This document shows, in pieces, positions 34,812 to 43,069 of a stretch of 64,000 bases of DNA (position 1 is the first letter of the stretch; every line of letters begins with the position of its first letter). Origin of the DNA: Streptomyces sp. HUAS MG91. Lineage in GTDB: Bacteria; Actinomycetota; Actinomycetes; Streptomycetales; Streptomycetaceae. A model generated the notes under the pieces. The model did no database searches. It was not told the origin of the DNA and saw only the letters and a list, made by a program, of their open reading frames with translations. The stretch is from the NCBI RefSeq assembly GCF_040529335.1, contig NZ_CP159535.1, positions 1 through 64,000 on the forward strand, written 5' to 3'. The position numbers and the translations under genes were made by a program.

Positions 34812-36842
34812 ATGAGCAGCCATCAGCCGCACGCGGACACCGTGCCCGTCGTGCTCCACGAGCCTGACGGTACGTCAGCCGCGGCGCCGGTCCTGTTCGA
34901 GCTCTGCGAACTCCTCGACACGGCACAGGCCGAGGCGGTCGCCGCCCGTCTGGCGCTGCGGCACCGCACCTGCGCGGTGACCCTCGACGACGACGGCACC
35001 GGCCGTCACCTGCTGCGCCTGACCCCGGACCGCACCGCACCCGGGGCCGCGCGGCCGGACGCCACCGAGGAACTGCTGGCCGATCTGCTGCAGCCGCCGG
35101 ACGTCGAGACGATCCCGGTGACCGGGCACCAGCGCGACCTGCTGACCGCGGCCCTCACCGGACAGGACGGCCCGGGCCGGCACATCGAGCAGCTCTGCTG
35201 GACCTGGTCGGGACCGCTCGACGTCCCGCTGTTCACGGAGTCCTGGCAGTCCGTCGCCGAGCGAGAGGCCGTGCTGCGCGCCGCGTTCGACTGGACCGCG
35301 GCGCCCCGGCTGGTCATCCACGACCACGCCTCCGTCGAGATCGCCCGGCACGGCGCCGCCGGTGTCGGCTGGAGCGAGCTCCAGCGCCGGGACCGGGAGC
35401 GGGAGTTCGCCCTGCACCGGCCCGGACTGCTGCGCCTCGCCCTGCTCGACGGCCCGCCCGCCGTCCGGCCGACGACGCACGTGCTCATGAGCTACCACCG
35501 CGCCCTGCTCGACGAGCGCGGCGCCTCCCTGCTGGTGCGCGAGTTCTACCGCGCCTACCTCGCCGGCGGCTCGGTGCCCGGCGGCGAGCGACGGCCCGAC
35601 ATCCGCGACCACGCCGCGTGGGTCGCGGGCCTGGCGCCGGACGGCGCACGGCAGTTCTGGGCGGGAGCCGGTCCGCCCCGCCACGCGGCGGTGAGTCCGG
35701 GCCGCCCCGGCGGCACCACCCACCAGGGCGGCACCGGCCGGGTCCAGCGCCGGCTGCGGCCCCACCACACGGCACGGCTGCGCGCCTGGGCCGCGCTCCA
35801 GGGCGCGGGGGAGAGCAGCGTGCTGCACGCGGTCTGGGCCCTGCTGCTGTACCGCGCGGCGGGCGCGCGGGGGGCCGCGCCGGTCAGCTTCGACGTGCAC
35901 TTCTCCGGCCGGGACCTGGCGCTGCGGGACGCCGCCGCCGTGCCGGGACTGCTGGGCAGCGCCCTGCCGATGACGGTGACCGTCGACCCCGCCGTCCCGG
36001 TGGAGGAGCTGTTGTGGCAGGTCCGGGACGCCGCGCTCGACCTGAGCTCGTACGCCTGGGTCTCCGGCGACCGGGTTCGGCGGTGGAGCGGGCGGGAGCA
36101 CGATCCGCGGCTGACCGACACGCTCGTACGGTTCGACGCCCGGCCCGAGCTGCCGCCCGCGCTGCTGTCCGAACTCGCCGCCCGCGACATCGAGGTGGAC
36201 GCCCCGCGCGGGGCCGGCGGGGGCACCAGCCTGCCGGTGACGCTCGTCGCCCAGCACGACGGCTCGGACGGACTGCTGCTGACGGCGACGCACGACCGCG
36301 CCGAACTCTCCGACGCCGACGCCGCGCAGACCCTGTCGCAGTGCGTGCACCTGCTGCGCAGCCTGTCCGACCGGCCGGGCCCGGCCGGCACCGTGGGGGA
36401 GGTCCTCGCGCTGCTGGAGAGTTCCGGGGTGCCGCGCGCCGCACGGCACTCCCGCACGGCGCCGGACACCGCCCCCCGGGTCCTGCGCGGCGGGGGGCCG
36501 GGGGCGGACGTCATCTGCCTGGTCACGGTCCCCGGGGTGGTGCCCGGTGTGTACGAGGCGCTGGTCCGCGCCTACGACGGGCCCGAGCACGTCGTGTCCC
36601 TGGGCCCCGTCGGGCCGACGGCCACGTTGCCCGCGGCCGTGACGCGGCTGCTGGGCCCGCGCGGCCGGCTGGTGGTGTGCGGAAGCGGGCCCGCCGCCTC
36701 CGTCGCGTACGCGCTCGGCCGCGCCGCCGCGGCGGGGACCGGCGCGGTGACGTCCGTGGTGATGACGGGCGTCGGGGACGCGGAGAGCAGCGCGAGCGCA
36801 CTGGCCCGCGCTCTGGTCCGGCTGCGGGAACGGTACGGCTGA
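34812..36842 (+). CDS. Condensation-like and thioesterase-like protein with altered catalytic motifs
   Basis: A 676-residue protein. Residues 100-520 match NRPS condensation domains (IPVTGHQRDLLTAALTG, SSVLHAVWALLLYRAAGARG, LPMTVTVDPAVPVEELLWQV). In the HHxxxDG catalytic motif the sequence is YHRALLDERG (228-237), so the second His is Arg and the Gly is Glu. The last 120 residues resemble a thioesterase (LVVCGSGPAASVAYALGRAA) but the expected G-x-S-x-G nucleophile is missing. No carrier or adenylation domain is attached. It may be a non-catalytic scaffold or adapter, or may use unusual chemistry. It is in operon context between the PPTase and AccE genes. Confidence 0.7.
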   Translation: MSSHQPHADTVPVVLHEPDGTSAAAPVLFELCELLDTAQAEAVAARLALRHRTCAVTLDDDGTGRHLLRLTPDRTAPGAARPDATEELLADLLQPPDVETIPVTGHQRDLLTAALTGQDGPGRHIEQLCWTWSGPLDVPLFTESWQSVAEREAVLRAAFDWTAAPRLVIHDHASVEIARHGAAGVGWSELQRRDREREFALHRPGLLRLALLDGPPAVRPTTHVLMSYHRALLDERGASLLVREFYRAYLAGGSVPGGERRPDIRDHAAWVAGLAPDGARQFWAGAGPPRHAAVSPGRPGGTTHQGGTGRVQRRLRPHHTARLRAWAALQGAGESSVLHAVWALLLYRAAGARGAAPVSFDVHFSGRDLALRDAAAVPGLLGSALPMTVTVDPAVPVEELLWQVRDAALDLSSYAWVSGDRVRRWSGREHDPRLTDTLVRFDARPELPPALLSELAARDIEVDAPRGAGGGTSLPVTLVAQHDGSDGLLLTATHDRAELSDADAAQTLSQCVHLLRSLSDRPGPAGTVGEVLALLESSGVPRAARHSRTAPDTAPRVLRGGGPGADVICLVTVPGVVPGVYEALVRAYDGPEHVVSLGPVGPTATLPAAVTRLLGPRGRLVVCGSGPAASVAYALGRAAAAGTGAVTSVVMTGVGDAESSASALARALVRLRERYG

Positions 36843-36942
36843 CGTCGCCGCGGCCCGTGTCCCCGCGCGGGCCGCTCCAGCGGTACGAGAGCGGACGTCG
36901 AGCCGGGTCGTGGACGCTGGCCCCACCGCCGGAGGAGGGGCC

Positions 36943-37140
36943 ATGGGCGATGCGAACCACGGCATGCTCGGCATCCGCGTCGAGAGGGGCCGCGCCAGTG
37001 ACGAGGAACTCGCCGTGCTCACGGTCGTCCTGCTCACCCTGCGCGCGCGGGCGCGGGCGGAGCGCGCCGAGGGGCGACCGCGCCCCCGCCGCCGGCGTCT
37101 GCGGCTCGACGACTACCAGGCACCGCACAGCTGGCGATGA
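36943..37140 (+). CDS. Acyl-CoA carboxylase epsilon subunit
   Basis: A 65-residue basic protein matching the small epsilon subunits of actinobacterial acyl-CoA carboxylases (MLGIRVERGRASDEELAVLT near the start, W near the C terminus). Epsilon stabilises or activates the biotinylated alpha and carboxyltransferase beta subunits that make malonyl- or methylmalonyl-CoA. The ATG at 36943 has a GGAGGAGG ribosome binding site. The alpha and beta subunits are not in this window, so it must work with subunits encoded elsewhere. Confidence 0.75.
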   Translation: MGDANHGMLGIRVERGRASDEELAVLTVVLLTLRARARAERAEGRPRPRRRRLRLDDYQAPHSWR

Positions 37141-37223
37141 CCCGCCGGGTACGGCCGCGGTCCGCCGTGCCCGACCCGGACCCGTCCCGCAGGAGAACGA
37201 CACCGATCCAGGAGGCGTCCACC

Positions 37224-37913
37224 ATGACCAGCGAGCCGCGGACCACGTGGCACGAGGCATCCGCCGGTGCCACGGCCGACGTACTCGCCGGAGTGACCGG
37301 GGAACTCGCCGCCGTGCTGCGGGTGGAGCCCGCGCGGATCGACCCGCACCGGCGCTTCCAGGCGTTCGGCCTCGACTCCATCCGCACCGCCGAACTGGTG
37401 GCGGCCGTCAACGCCCGCTTCGGCACCGGTGTCATGGCCGCCGCGCTCTACGACCACCCGACACCGGACGCCCTGGCCCGCCACGTACGGACCCTGCTGC
37501 CGGCACCGCGCGCCGCGCGCACGGAGTCCGAGGTGCGCGCCACCCTGCGCGCACAGCTCGCGGACATCCTGCGCTGCGACCCGCGCGACATCGACCCGGC
37601 CGTCCCCTTCCCCCAGCTCGGCCTCGACTCCCTGCTCGCCGGTGAGTTCGTGGCCCGCGTCAACGACGCCTTCGGTCTCTGCGAGCGGCCCGCCACGCTG
37701 TACGACCACCGCGACCTCGCGGCGATGGCCGCGCACATCGCGGGCGTCCCGGCCGGCGCCGGACCGGCCGCCCCCCGGCCGGTGGACGCCGCCGTCCCGC
37801 CGGCCCCGCCCGCCCTCACCCCGGACGAGGTGACCGCGCTGCTCGACGCCGTGCGCGCCGACATGCTCACCGTCGACGAGGCCACCGCCCTGCTGGCGTC
37901 CCGGTCCGCCTGA
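37224..37913 (+). CDS. Tandem acyl carrier protein (ACP-ACP)
   Basis: A 229-residue protein with two carrier domains. The phosphopantetheine serines sit in AFGLDSIRT (about residue 52) and QLGLDSLLA (about 135). After a Pro/Ala-rich linker it ends in a short helical motif, ALLDAVRADMLTVDEATALL. This resembles the opening helix of the next protein (EILTRFKSGTLAREQAVTLL) and could be a docking pair. The ATG at 37224 has an AGGAGG ribosome binding site. Tandem ACPs are common in trans-AT and PUFA-type systems. Confidence 0.87.
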   Translation: MTSEPRTTWHEASAGATADVLAGVTGELAAVLRVEPARIDPHRRFQAFGLDSIRTAELVAAVNARFGTGVMAAALYDHPTPDALARHVRTLLPAPRAARTESEVRATLRAQLADILRCDPRDIDPAVPFPQLGLDSLLAGEFVARVNDAFGLCERPATLYDHRDLAAMAAHIAGVPAGAGPAAPRPVDAAVPPAPPALTPDEVTALLDAVRADMLTVDEATALLASRSA

Positions 37914-37935
37914 CCCCGCCCGGACAAGGATCCCC

Positions 37936-39540
37936 ATGGACACCAGGGAGATACTCACCCGGTTCAAGAGCGGCACGCTGGCCCGGGAACAGGCGGTGAC
38001 ACTGCTGACCGCCCACCCCGGTGCCACGGACGGGGAACCCGCCCCGGCGCCGCGACCGGACCCCGCACCCGCACCCGCACCCGCACCCGACAGCACCGTG
38101 CCGGTCCCGGACGCGTACGCGATCACCGCCGTCCACGGGCGGTTCCCGTACGCGGACGACCTCGACGCCTACTGGCGCACCGCCCTGGACGGCGGTGCCG
38201 AGCGGCGGTCCGCGTCCTCGCCGGACCCCGAACGGTTCGACGCGGCCTTCTTCGGGATCGACCCGGACACCGCCGCCCGACTCGCCCCGCAGGAGCGGGT
38301 GTTGCTGGAGACGGTCTGGCGGACCCTGGAGGACGCCGGACACGTCGGCGCCCGCCTCGACGCCCTCATCACGGCCGACGGCGAGCCCCGCTCGGTCGGC
38401 GTGTACCTCGCCCACGGCCCGCTCGGTGCCGCCTGCGGCGGGGCCCTGCCGGGCCGCCTCTGCGACCTGCTCGGCCTGCGCGGACCGGGCCACTGCGTCG
38501 ACACCGGAGCCTCGTCCTTCCTCGCCGCCCTGCACCTCGCGACCGCGGCGCTGCGCACCGGAGACTGCGCCGCGGCGCTGGTCGCCGCCGTCGACGCGGC
38601 CTGCGCGGGCGCCGTGCTCGTACGGCCCCTCGCCGCGGCGCGGGCGGCCGGGGACACGGTCCACGCGGTCGTCCGCGGCGGCGCCCTCGCGCACGCGGGA
38701 CGCGCCGCCGACGCCGACGCCCGGCTCGCCCGGCGGGCCCGGGCCGCGGCGGACCTCGGCACCGCGGACATCGCCGTGTGCGAGACACCGGTCGAATCCG
38801 GCGCCGCCGGTGCCGCCACCGGCTTCGAGGCCCTCTGCCGTGCTGTCCTCCAGATCGGCCGCGGCACCCTCCTGCCGGCGCCCGGCCGGACGGCGCCGGC
38901 CGCCTGGCCGCGTCCTCGCGACCCGCAGGGACACCCGCTGCCCCGCCGCGCCTCCGTCGCCGTACGCGGGGAGCACGGCGCCGCGGCCCACGTGATCCTG
39001 GAGGAGCCGCCCGAGCACCGACCCGAGGCCCGCGGCACCGCCGCGGCACCGGGACGGCCCGAACTGATCCTGCTGTCGGCGCCCACACCGCGGCATCTGG
39101 CGGCCACCGCACGGCGGTTCGCCGACCGGCTCGGCGCGCCCGCCGACGCCCTTCCCGCGCTCGCCGATCTCGCCACGGAACTGCGCATCGGCCGCGCCGC
39201 CCTGCCCTGCCGCCTCGCCCTGATCGTGCGCACGACGGGCGAACTCGCCAAAGAGCTCAGGGAGTTCGCCGACGGGACCGCTCCCGAGCCCAGCGCTGAC
39301 CTGCGGGGGAGCGGCGCGAGCGGACTCCTCGACCCGGAGCTGCCCGAGACCGCGCACTACCTCGCGGCCCTGCGCCGGGGCGGCCGCCTCGCGGCGCTGG
39401 CCCGGCTCTGGCTCGCCGGGGTCGACGTGACCCGCGGCGAGGAGACCCACGGCCGCCCCGCCGTGCCCCTGCCCGGCTCCGCGATGCTGCCCGGCCCGGC
39501 GGACGCCGTGCCCGCGACCAGTGACGGCGCGGCCCGATGA
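37936..39540 (+). CDS. Ketosynthase-like protein without catalytic residues (KS0)
   Basis: A 534-residue protein that keeps the ketosynthase frame: HGRFPYADDLDAYWRTALDG, FFGIDPDTAARLAPQERVLL, LLGLRGPGHCVDTGASSFLA, AAAHVILEEPPE. It also has a post-KS linker of trans-AT type (SAPTPRHLAATARRFADRLG). The active-site motif T-A-C-S-S is TGASS (190-194), so the nucleophilic Cys is Ala192. Both conserved His motifs (HGTGT and GH of NIGH) are absent. It cannot condense in the normal way. It may be a scaffold, gatekeeper or decarboxylase-like remnant. Its stop overlaps the second PPTase start by 4 bp. Confidence 0.75.
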   Translation: MDTREILTRFKSGTLAREQAVTLLTAHPGATDGEPAPAPRPDPAPAPAPAPDSTVPVPDAYAITAVHGRFPYADDLDAYWRTALDGGAERRSASSPDPERFDAAFFGIDPDTAARLAPQERVLLETVWRTLEDAGHVGARLDALITADGEPRSVGVYLAHGPLGAACGGALPGRLCDLLGLRGPGHCVDTGASSFLAALHLATAALRTGDCAAALVAAVDAACAGAVLVRPLAAARAAGDTVHAVVRGGALAHAGRAADADARLARRARAAADLGTADIAVCETPVESGAAGAATGFEALCRAVLQIGRGTLLPAPGRTAPAAWPRPRDPQGHPLPRRASVAVRGEHGAAAHVILEEPPEHRPEARGTAAAPGRPELILLSAPTPRHLAATARRFADRLGAPADALPALADLATELRIGRAALPCRLALIVRTTGELAKELREFADGTAPEPSADLRGSGASGLLDPELPETAHYLAALRRGGRLAALARLWLAGVDVTRGEETHGRPAVPLPGSAMLPGPADAVPATSDGAAR

Positions 39541-40382
39541 CCCTGACCGCGACCGAGCGGCCGTACGCCGCCGCGCCCGCCGGGACCAGCGCGCCCGTGA
39601 AGATCTGGCTGTGCCCGAACGAGGACCTCCCGCCGGACCTGGCGAGCGTCCTGGCGAAGAACTGGCTCGACGAGGAGGAACGGCGCACAGCCGGCCAGTT
39701 CCTCTTCGAACGCGACCGCCGGCAGTACCTCGTCGCCCACACCCTGGTCCGGCGGGCACTGGCGCTGGAGGCCGGACTCGCCGAGGCGGAGCTGGTGATC
39801 TGGCGTTCCCCGCGCGGGCGTCCCTTCCTGCGGCCGCTTCCCGGCGGACTGCCGCGCGGCGGCGGCCACCTGGACTTCAACCTGTCGCACGCCAACGGCT
39901 ACAACCTGCTCGGCATCGTGCGCCGGCACCGGGTCGGCGTGGACGTCGAACTCCTCGGCCGGGACGCGCAGGCCCTCGGCACCGTCGCGTCCACCTTCGC
40001 GGCCGAGGAGCGGGAGTGGGTCGCCCGCGCCGCGCCGGGCCGCGACCGGGACCGCCGGGTGCTGCGGCTGTGGACCCTCAAGGAGGCCTACTCCAAGGCG
40101 CGGGGCCTCGGACTCGGGCTGCCCTTCGACGAATTCGCCTTCACCCTCGCCGACGGCAGCGGCGTGACCGGCTTCCGCCCGCCGCCCGGCGACCCCTTCG
40201 CCCGCTGGCGGTTCCTGGAACTGGAGCCGGTCCCCGACGTGCTGGTCGCGATCGCCGTTCCCGCCGACACCGGCGGCGACGACGAGCCGGCCGCCCTGCA
40301 ACTCCACCACGGCTTCCCCTGGGCCCGCGATGCCCCGCACCACATCGACCTGCCCGAGCCGCTGGGTCCGGGCGCCTCCTGA
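39537..40382 (+). CDS. Sfp-type 4'-phosphopantetheinyl transferase 2
   Basis: A 281-residue Sfp-type transferase. All conserved pieces are present: HTLVRRALALEAGLAEAELV, HLDFNLSHANGYNLLGIV, VGVDVELLGRDAQALG and LRLWTLKEAYSKARGLGLGL. It is longer at the N terminus and closer to the broad-specificity Sfp/Gsp type than transferase 1. It is translationally coupled to the KS0 gene and ends the polyketide-like operon. Having two transferases 5 kb apart is unusual. Confidence 0.88.
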   Translation: MTLTATERPYAAAPAGTSAPVKIWLCPNEDLPPDLASVLAKNWLDEEERRTAGQFLFERDRRQYLVAHTLVRRALALEAGLAEAELVIWRSPRGRPFLRPLPGGLPRGGGHLDFNLSHANGYNLLGIVRRHRVGVDVELLGRDAQALGTVASTFAAEEREWVARAAPGRDRDRRVLRLWTLKEAYSKARGLGLGLPFDEFAFTLADGSGVTGFRPPPGDPFARWRFLELEPVPDVLVAIAVPADTGGDDEPAALQLHHGFPWARDAPHHIDLPEPLGPGAS

Positions 40383-40412
40383 CCGCGGCCCCGGTCAGGG
40401 CGCGTGGACTTC

Positions 40413-40430
40413 GGCTAGAAGGCCGCTAGA
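40413..40430 (+). promoter_or_regulatory. SARP-type direct repeat before SARP 2
   Basis: GGCTAGA-AGGC-CGCTAGA: two heptamers with 11-bp period, about 100 bp upstream of SARP 2, with a TAGCGT -10-like hexamer at 40459. The spacing to that -10 is longer than ideal. Suggests SARP 1 activates SARP 2, or autoregulation. Confidence 0.5.
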
Positions 40431-40532
40431 GGAAAACGCGTCGGACGACGGACCCCGCTAGCGTGCTGGGCGGCCCGGTTTTCGGACGCCGGAGGAACTC
40501 GGACCAGGAACTCGATGAGGGTGGAGGACGCC

Positions 40533-41354
40533 GTGCAGATCAAGATTCTCGGTCCGTTGAGCGCCGAGGTGGACGGCACCTCGATCGTCCCGACGGCCGG
40601 CAAGCCCCGGCAGATCCTGTCGCTCATGGCCCTGTACCCGGGCCGCGTCATGCCCGTGCCCACGCTCATGGAGGAGCTGTGGGACACCGCGCTGCCGGCG
40701 AGCGCGCTCACGACGCTCCAGACCTACATCCTGCAACTGCGCCGCAAGCTCGGCACGGCCATGGGCCCCGGCGCCCCGGCCGGCGTCCGGGACGTCCTCG
40801 CCACCCGCCACGGCGGCTACCTGCTGCAGATCGCCGAGGACTGCGTCGACGTCTACCGGTACGAGAAGCTGGCGCGCGAGGGCCAGGCCGCCTTCGCCAC
40901 CGGGGACAACGAAGTGGCCGCCGCCCGCTTCCGGTCCGCACTCGACCTGTGGTCCGGTGCCCCCCTCGTGGACGTGAAGGCCGGACCGGTCCTGGACATC
41001 GAGGTCCGAAGACTGCGGGAGAGCCGGCTGGTCACCGTGGAGCGCCGCATCGACGCCGACCTGCGGCTCGGCCGGCACGCCGAACTCATCGCCGAACTCA
41101 CCGATCTGACGGTGCGTCATCCGCATCACGAGGGCCTGCACTCCCAGTCCATGCTGGCCCTGTACCGCTCGGGACGGCAGGCCTCCGCCCTCGCCGCCTA
41201 CCGCCGGCTGCAACGCGCCCTGGTCGAGGAACTCGGCGTCGAGCCGTCCCCGCAACTGCAGCGCATGCACCAGGCGATGCTCGCGGTCGACCCGCAGCTG
41301 GACGTCCTGGCGGGACCGCGCAACGGCTCGACCTTCGACCTGTTCGCGGCCTGA
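40533..41354 (+). CDS. SARP-family pathway activator 2
   Basis: A 273-residue SARP paralogue with the winged helix (AGKPRQILSLMALYPGRVMP, TTLQTYILQLRRKLGTAMG) and activation domain (PLVDVKAGPVLDIEVRRLRE, HSQSMLALYRSGRQASALAA). I prefer the GTG at 40533 because of a GTGGAGG ribosome binding site 5 bp away and because SARPs usually begin close to the IKILGPL strand; an ATG at 40515 would add six residues. It lies between the polyketide-like operon and the XRE-TPR gene. A strong terminator follows. CGCTGGA triple repeats upstream of the XRE gene are probable targets. Confidence 0.85.
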   Translation: MQIKILGPLSAEVDGTSIVPTAGKPRQILSLMALYPGRVMPVPTLMEELWDTALPASALTTLQTYILQLRRKLGTAMGPGAPAGVRDVLATRHGGYLLQIAEDCVDVYRYEKLAREGQAAFATGDNEVAAARFRSALDLWSGAPLVDVKAGPVLDIEVRRLRESRLVTVERRIDADLRLGRHAELIAELTDLTVRHPHHEGLHSQSMLALYRSGRQASALAAYRRLQRALVEELGVEPSPQLQRMHQAMLAVDPQLDVLAGPRNGSTFDLFAA

Positions 41355-41393
41355 GCGGCCACCCGAACCCGCCCCCCCTGCTCCCGGGAACCA

Positions 41394-41425
41394 CGAACCC
41401 CCGGCCCCGACGGGCCGGGGGTTCG
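41394..41425 (+). terminator. Strong terminator after SARP 2
   Basis: CGAACCCCCGGCCC / GGGCCGGGGGTTCG forms a 14-bp stem with a 4-nt loop (CGAC), 39 bp after the SARP stop. It separates the SARP transcript from the XRE promoter region. Confidence 0.8.
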
Positions 41426-41603
41426 GCGTGTCATGGCCAGTCGTCGTCGGACGTCGTGTGCCGCGGAGCCCCCCGGGAGGTGCCTCCGCCCCGGAGCACG
41501 TCGCGGTGCACAGGAATCGAATACGTCATGGGCGACCCCCGAAAGGCTGGACGAGGCGCGGGCGCAGGCGCCGGCCGACGGTGCTGGAGATCCTGCCCTG
41601 ATC

Positions 41604-41632
41604 CGCTGGACCTCCGCTGGACCTCCGCTGGA
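41604..41632 (+). promoter_or_regulatory. Triple SARP heptamer repeat before the XRE-TPR gene
   Basis: CGCTGGA occurs three times at exact 11-bp intervals (41604, 41615, 41626), separated by CCTC. This is the textbook SARP-box geometry, and the heptamer matches the CGCTNNA form at 31476 and 40424. It lies upstream of the XRE operator (41673) and start (41790). Confidence 0.68.
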
Positions 41633-41672
41633 GAAACGCGTGAACCCGGACCGAGGGCCGGGGCACGGCCAT

Positions 41673-41686
41673 GGCAAACGTTTGCC
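41673..41686. promoter_or_regulatory. GGCAA-type operator, site A (XRE-TPR promoter)
   Basis: GGCAAACGTTTGCC is a perfect 14-bp palindrome about 105 bp upstream of the XRE-TPR ATG. A further TTGCC half site lies at 41693-41697. It is the best-conserved member of a five-site family (others at 54682, 55258, 55573, 62109), suggesting autoregulation by the XRE protein. Confidence 0.68.
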
Positions 41687-41789
41687 CGGCTGTTGCCCGC
41701 CGCTCTACGCTCGACGCGGTCATGACGACACCGGCCGTTCGCGGCCCACAGCCCGCCGCTGGGCCCGTGTTCCCGGAGGGAAGCCGCTT

Positions 41790-43055
41790 ATGCTCCGACA
41801 GCCCGCGTTCGGCCAACGCCTGAGGAAGATGCGCCTCGCGCAGGGGCTCTCCCAGACCGCCCTGGCCGGCGACGGCATGTCCACCGGCTATCTCTCCCGC
41901 CTGGAGTCGGGCGCCCGCCAGCCCACGGACCGGGCCGTCGCCCACCTCGCCGCCCGACTCGGCGTGCAGCCGGCGGACTTCGAGGAACCCGCGGGCGGCT
42001 CCCTGGCCAACGCGCTCACCCTCGCCGCCTCCACCGGGGCCGACGACGCCATGGACACCCTGCGCGACGCGCTGGCCGCCGAGGCGCACGAGTCACCGGT
42101 GCTGCGCTGGCAGACCCTGTGGCAACTGGCCCGCCATCGCAGGCTCCAGGGCGACCACGCGGCGGAGCGGGCGTACCTGGACGACCTGGTCGCCCTCGGC
42201 GACGAGGTCGACCTTCCCGCCCTGCGCGTACGGGGCCTGAACCGGCTCGCACGCTGCCTGCGCACGCTCGGCGAGATCTCCGCGGCCCTCGACGCCGCCG
42301 TCACCGCCCACCGCCTCGCCCGGGAGCACTCCCTGGGCGTGGAGGACCGGGCCGGTGTGCTCCTCGCCCTCGTATCGGTGGAGGCCGAGGCGGGCCGGCT
42401 CCCGGACGCCCGCGCGCACGCCGACGAACTCACCGCCCTCGTCGAGGGCCGCACGGACACCCTGTGGGCGGAGGCCGTATGGACCGCGGCCTCCGTACGC
42501 ACCCGCCAGGGCGACCACCAGGGCGCGCAGGCGCACTTGGAACAGGCCCTCGACCGGTTCCCCAGCAGCGAGGACCTGGTGCTGTGGCTGCGGCTGCGGC
42601 TGAGCGCGGGACGGCTGTACCTGCTGAAGACGCCCGCCGACCCCGAGGCCGCCGAACGATGCGCGGCGGCCGCCGGACAGGCCCTCTCCTTCGTCGGCAC
42701 CGACGGACTGCGCCAGCAGCTCACCGCGCTCAAGGCCGACATCGCCTTCCGGACCGAGCGGTACGACGAGGCCCGCGTCCTGCTCGCCGACCTGGAGGCG
42801 CAGCCCCTGCGGATGTCCTACGTCGACCAGGTCAGGCTCGACGTCCTGCGCCACCAACTGCGCGTCATGGCAGGTGACATGACCGGCGTGGACGGCTTGC
42901 GCACGCTCGCCGAGCAGGCCCAGGCCGACGCCATGATCGACCTCGCCGCCGAGATCTGGCGCATCCTCGCCAAGACGCTCTCCGCGCTCCAGCACGGTTC
43001 GACCTCCTCTGCAGCACCGGCCGCCACGCTGGGCGGTCAGGCAGCATCCACGTAG
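41790..43055 (+). CDS. XRE-type regulator with TPR sensor domain (RRNPP-like)
   Basis: A 421-residue cytoplasmic regulator. An XRE helix-turn-helix (GQRLRKMRLAQGLSQTALAG, STGYLSRLESGARQPTDRAV) occupies residues 5-65. The remaining 350 residues are paired helices of TPR type (LRVRGLNRLARCLRTLGEIS, WAEAVWTAASVRTRQGDHQG). This architecture is shared with peptide-sensing RRNPP regulators of Firmicutes and with some Streptomyces developmental regulators. A GGAGGG ribosome binding site precedes the ATG. Its upstream region holds a triple SARP repeat and a perfect GGCAA palindrome. Fifteen base pairs downstream begins a small secreted peptide gene. I infer that it controls the GGCAA sites across the peptide cluster. 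Confidence 0.8.
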   Translation: MLRQPAFGQRLRKMRLAQGLSQTALAGDGMSTGYLSRLESGARQPTDRAVAHLAARLGVQPADFEEPAGGSLANALTLAASTGADDAMDTLRDALAAEAHESPVLRWQTLWQLARHRRLQGDHAAERAYLDDLVALGDEVDLPALRVRGLNRLARCLRTLGEISAALDAAVTAHRLAREHSLGVEDRAGVLLALVSVEAEAGRLPDARAHADELTALVEGRTDTLWAEAVWTAASVRTRQGDHQGAQAHLEQALDRFPSSEDLVLWLRLRLSAGRLYLLKTPADPEAAERCAAAAGQALSFVGTDGLRQQLTALKADIAFRTERYDEARVLLADLEAQPLRMSYVDQVRLDVLRHQLRVMAGDMTGVDGLRTLAEQAQADAMIDLAAEIWRILAKTLSALQHGSTSSAAPAATLGGQAAST

Positions 43056-43069
43056 ACGGAGGGACATCC

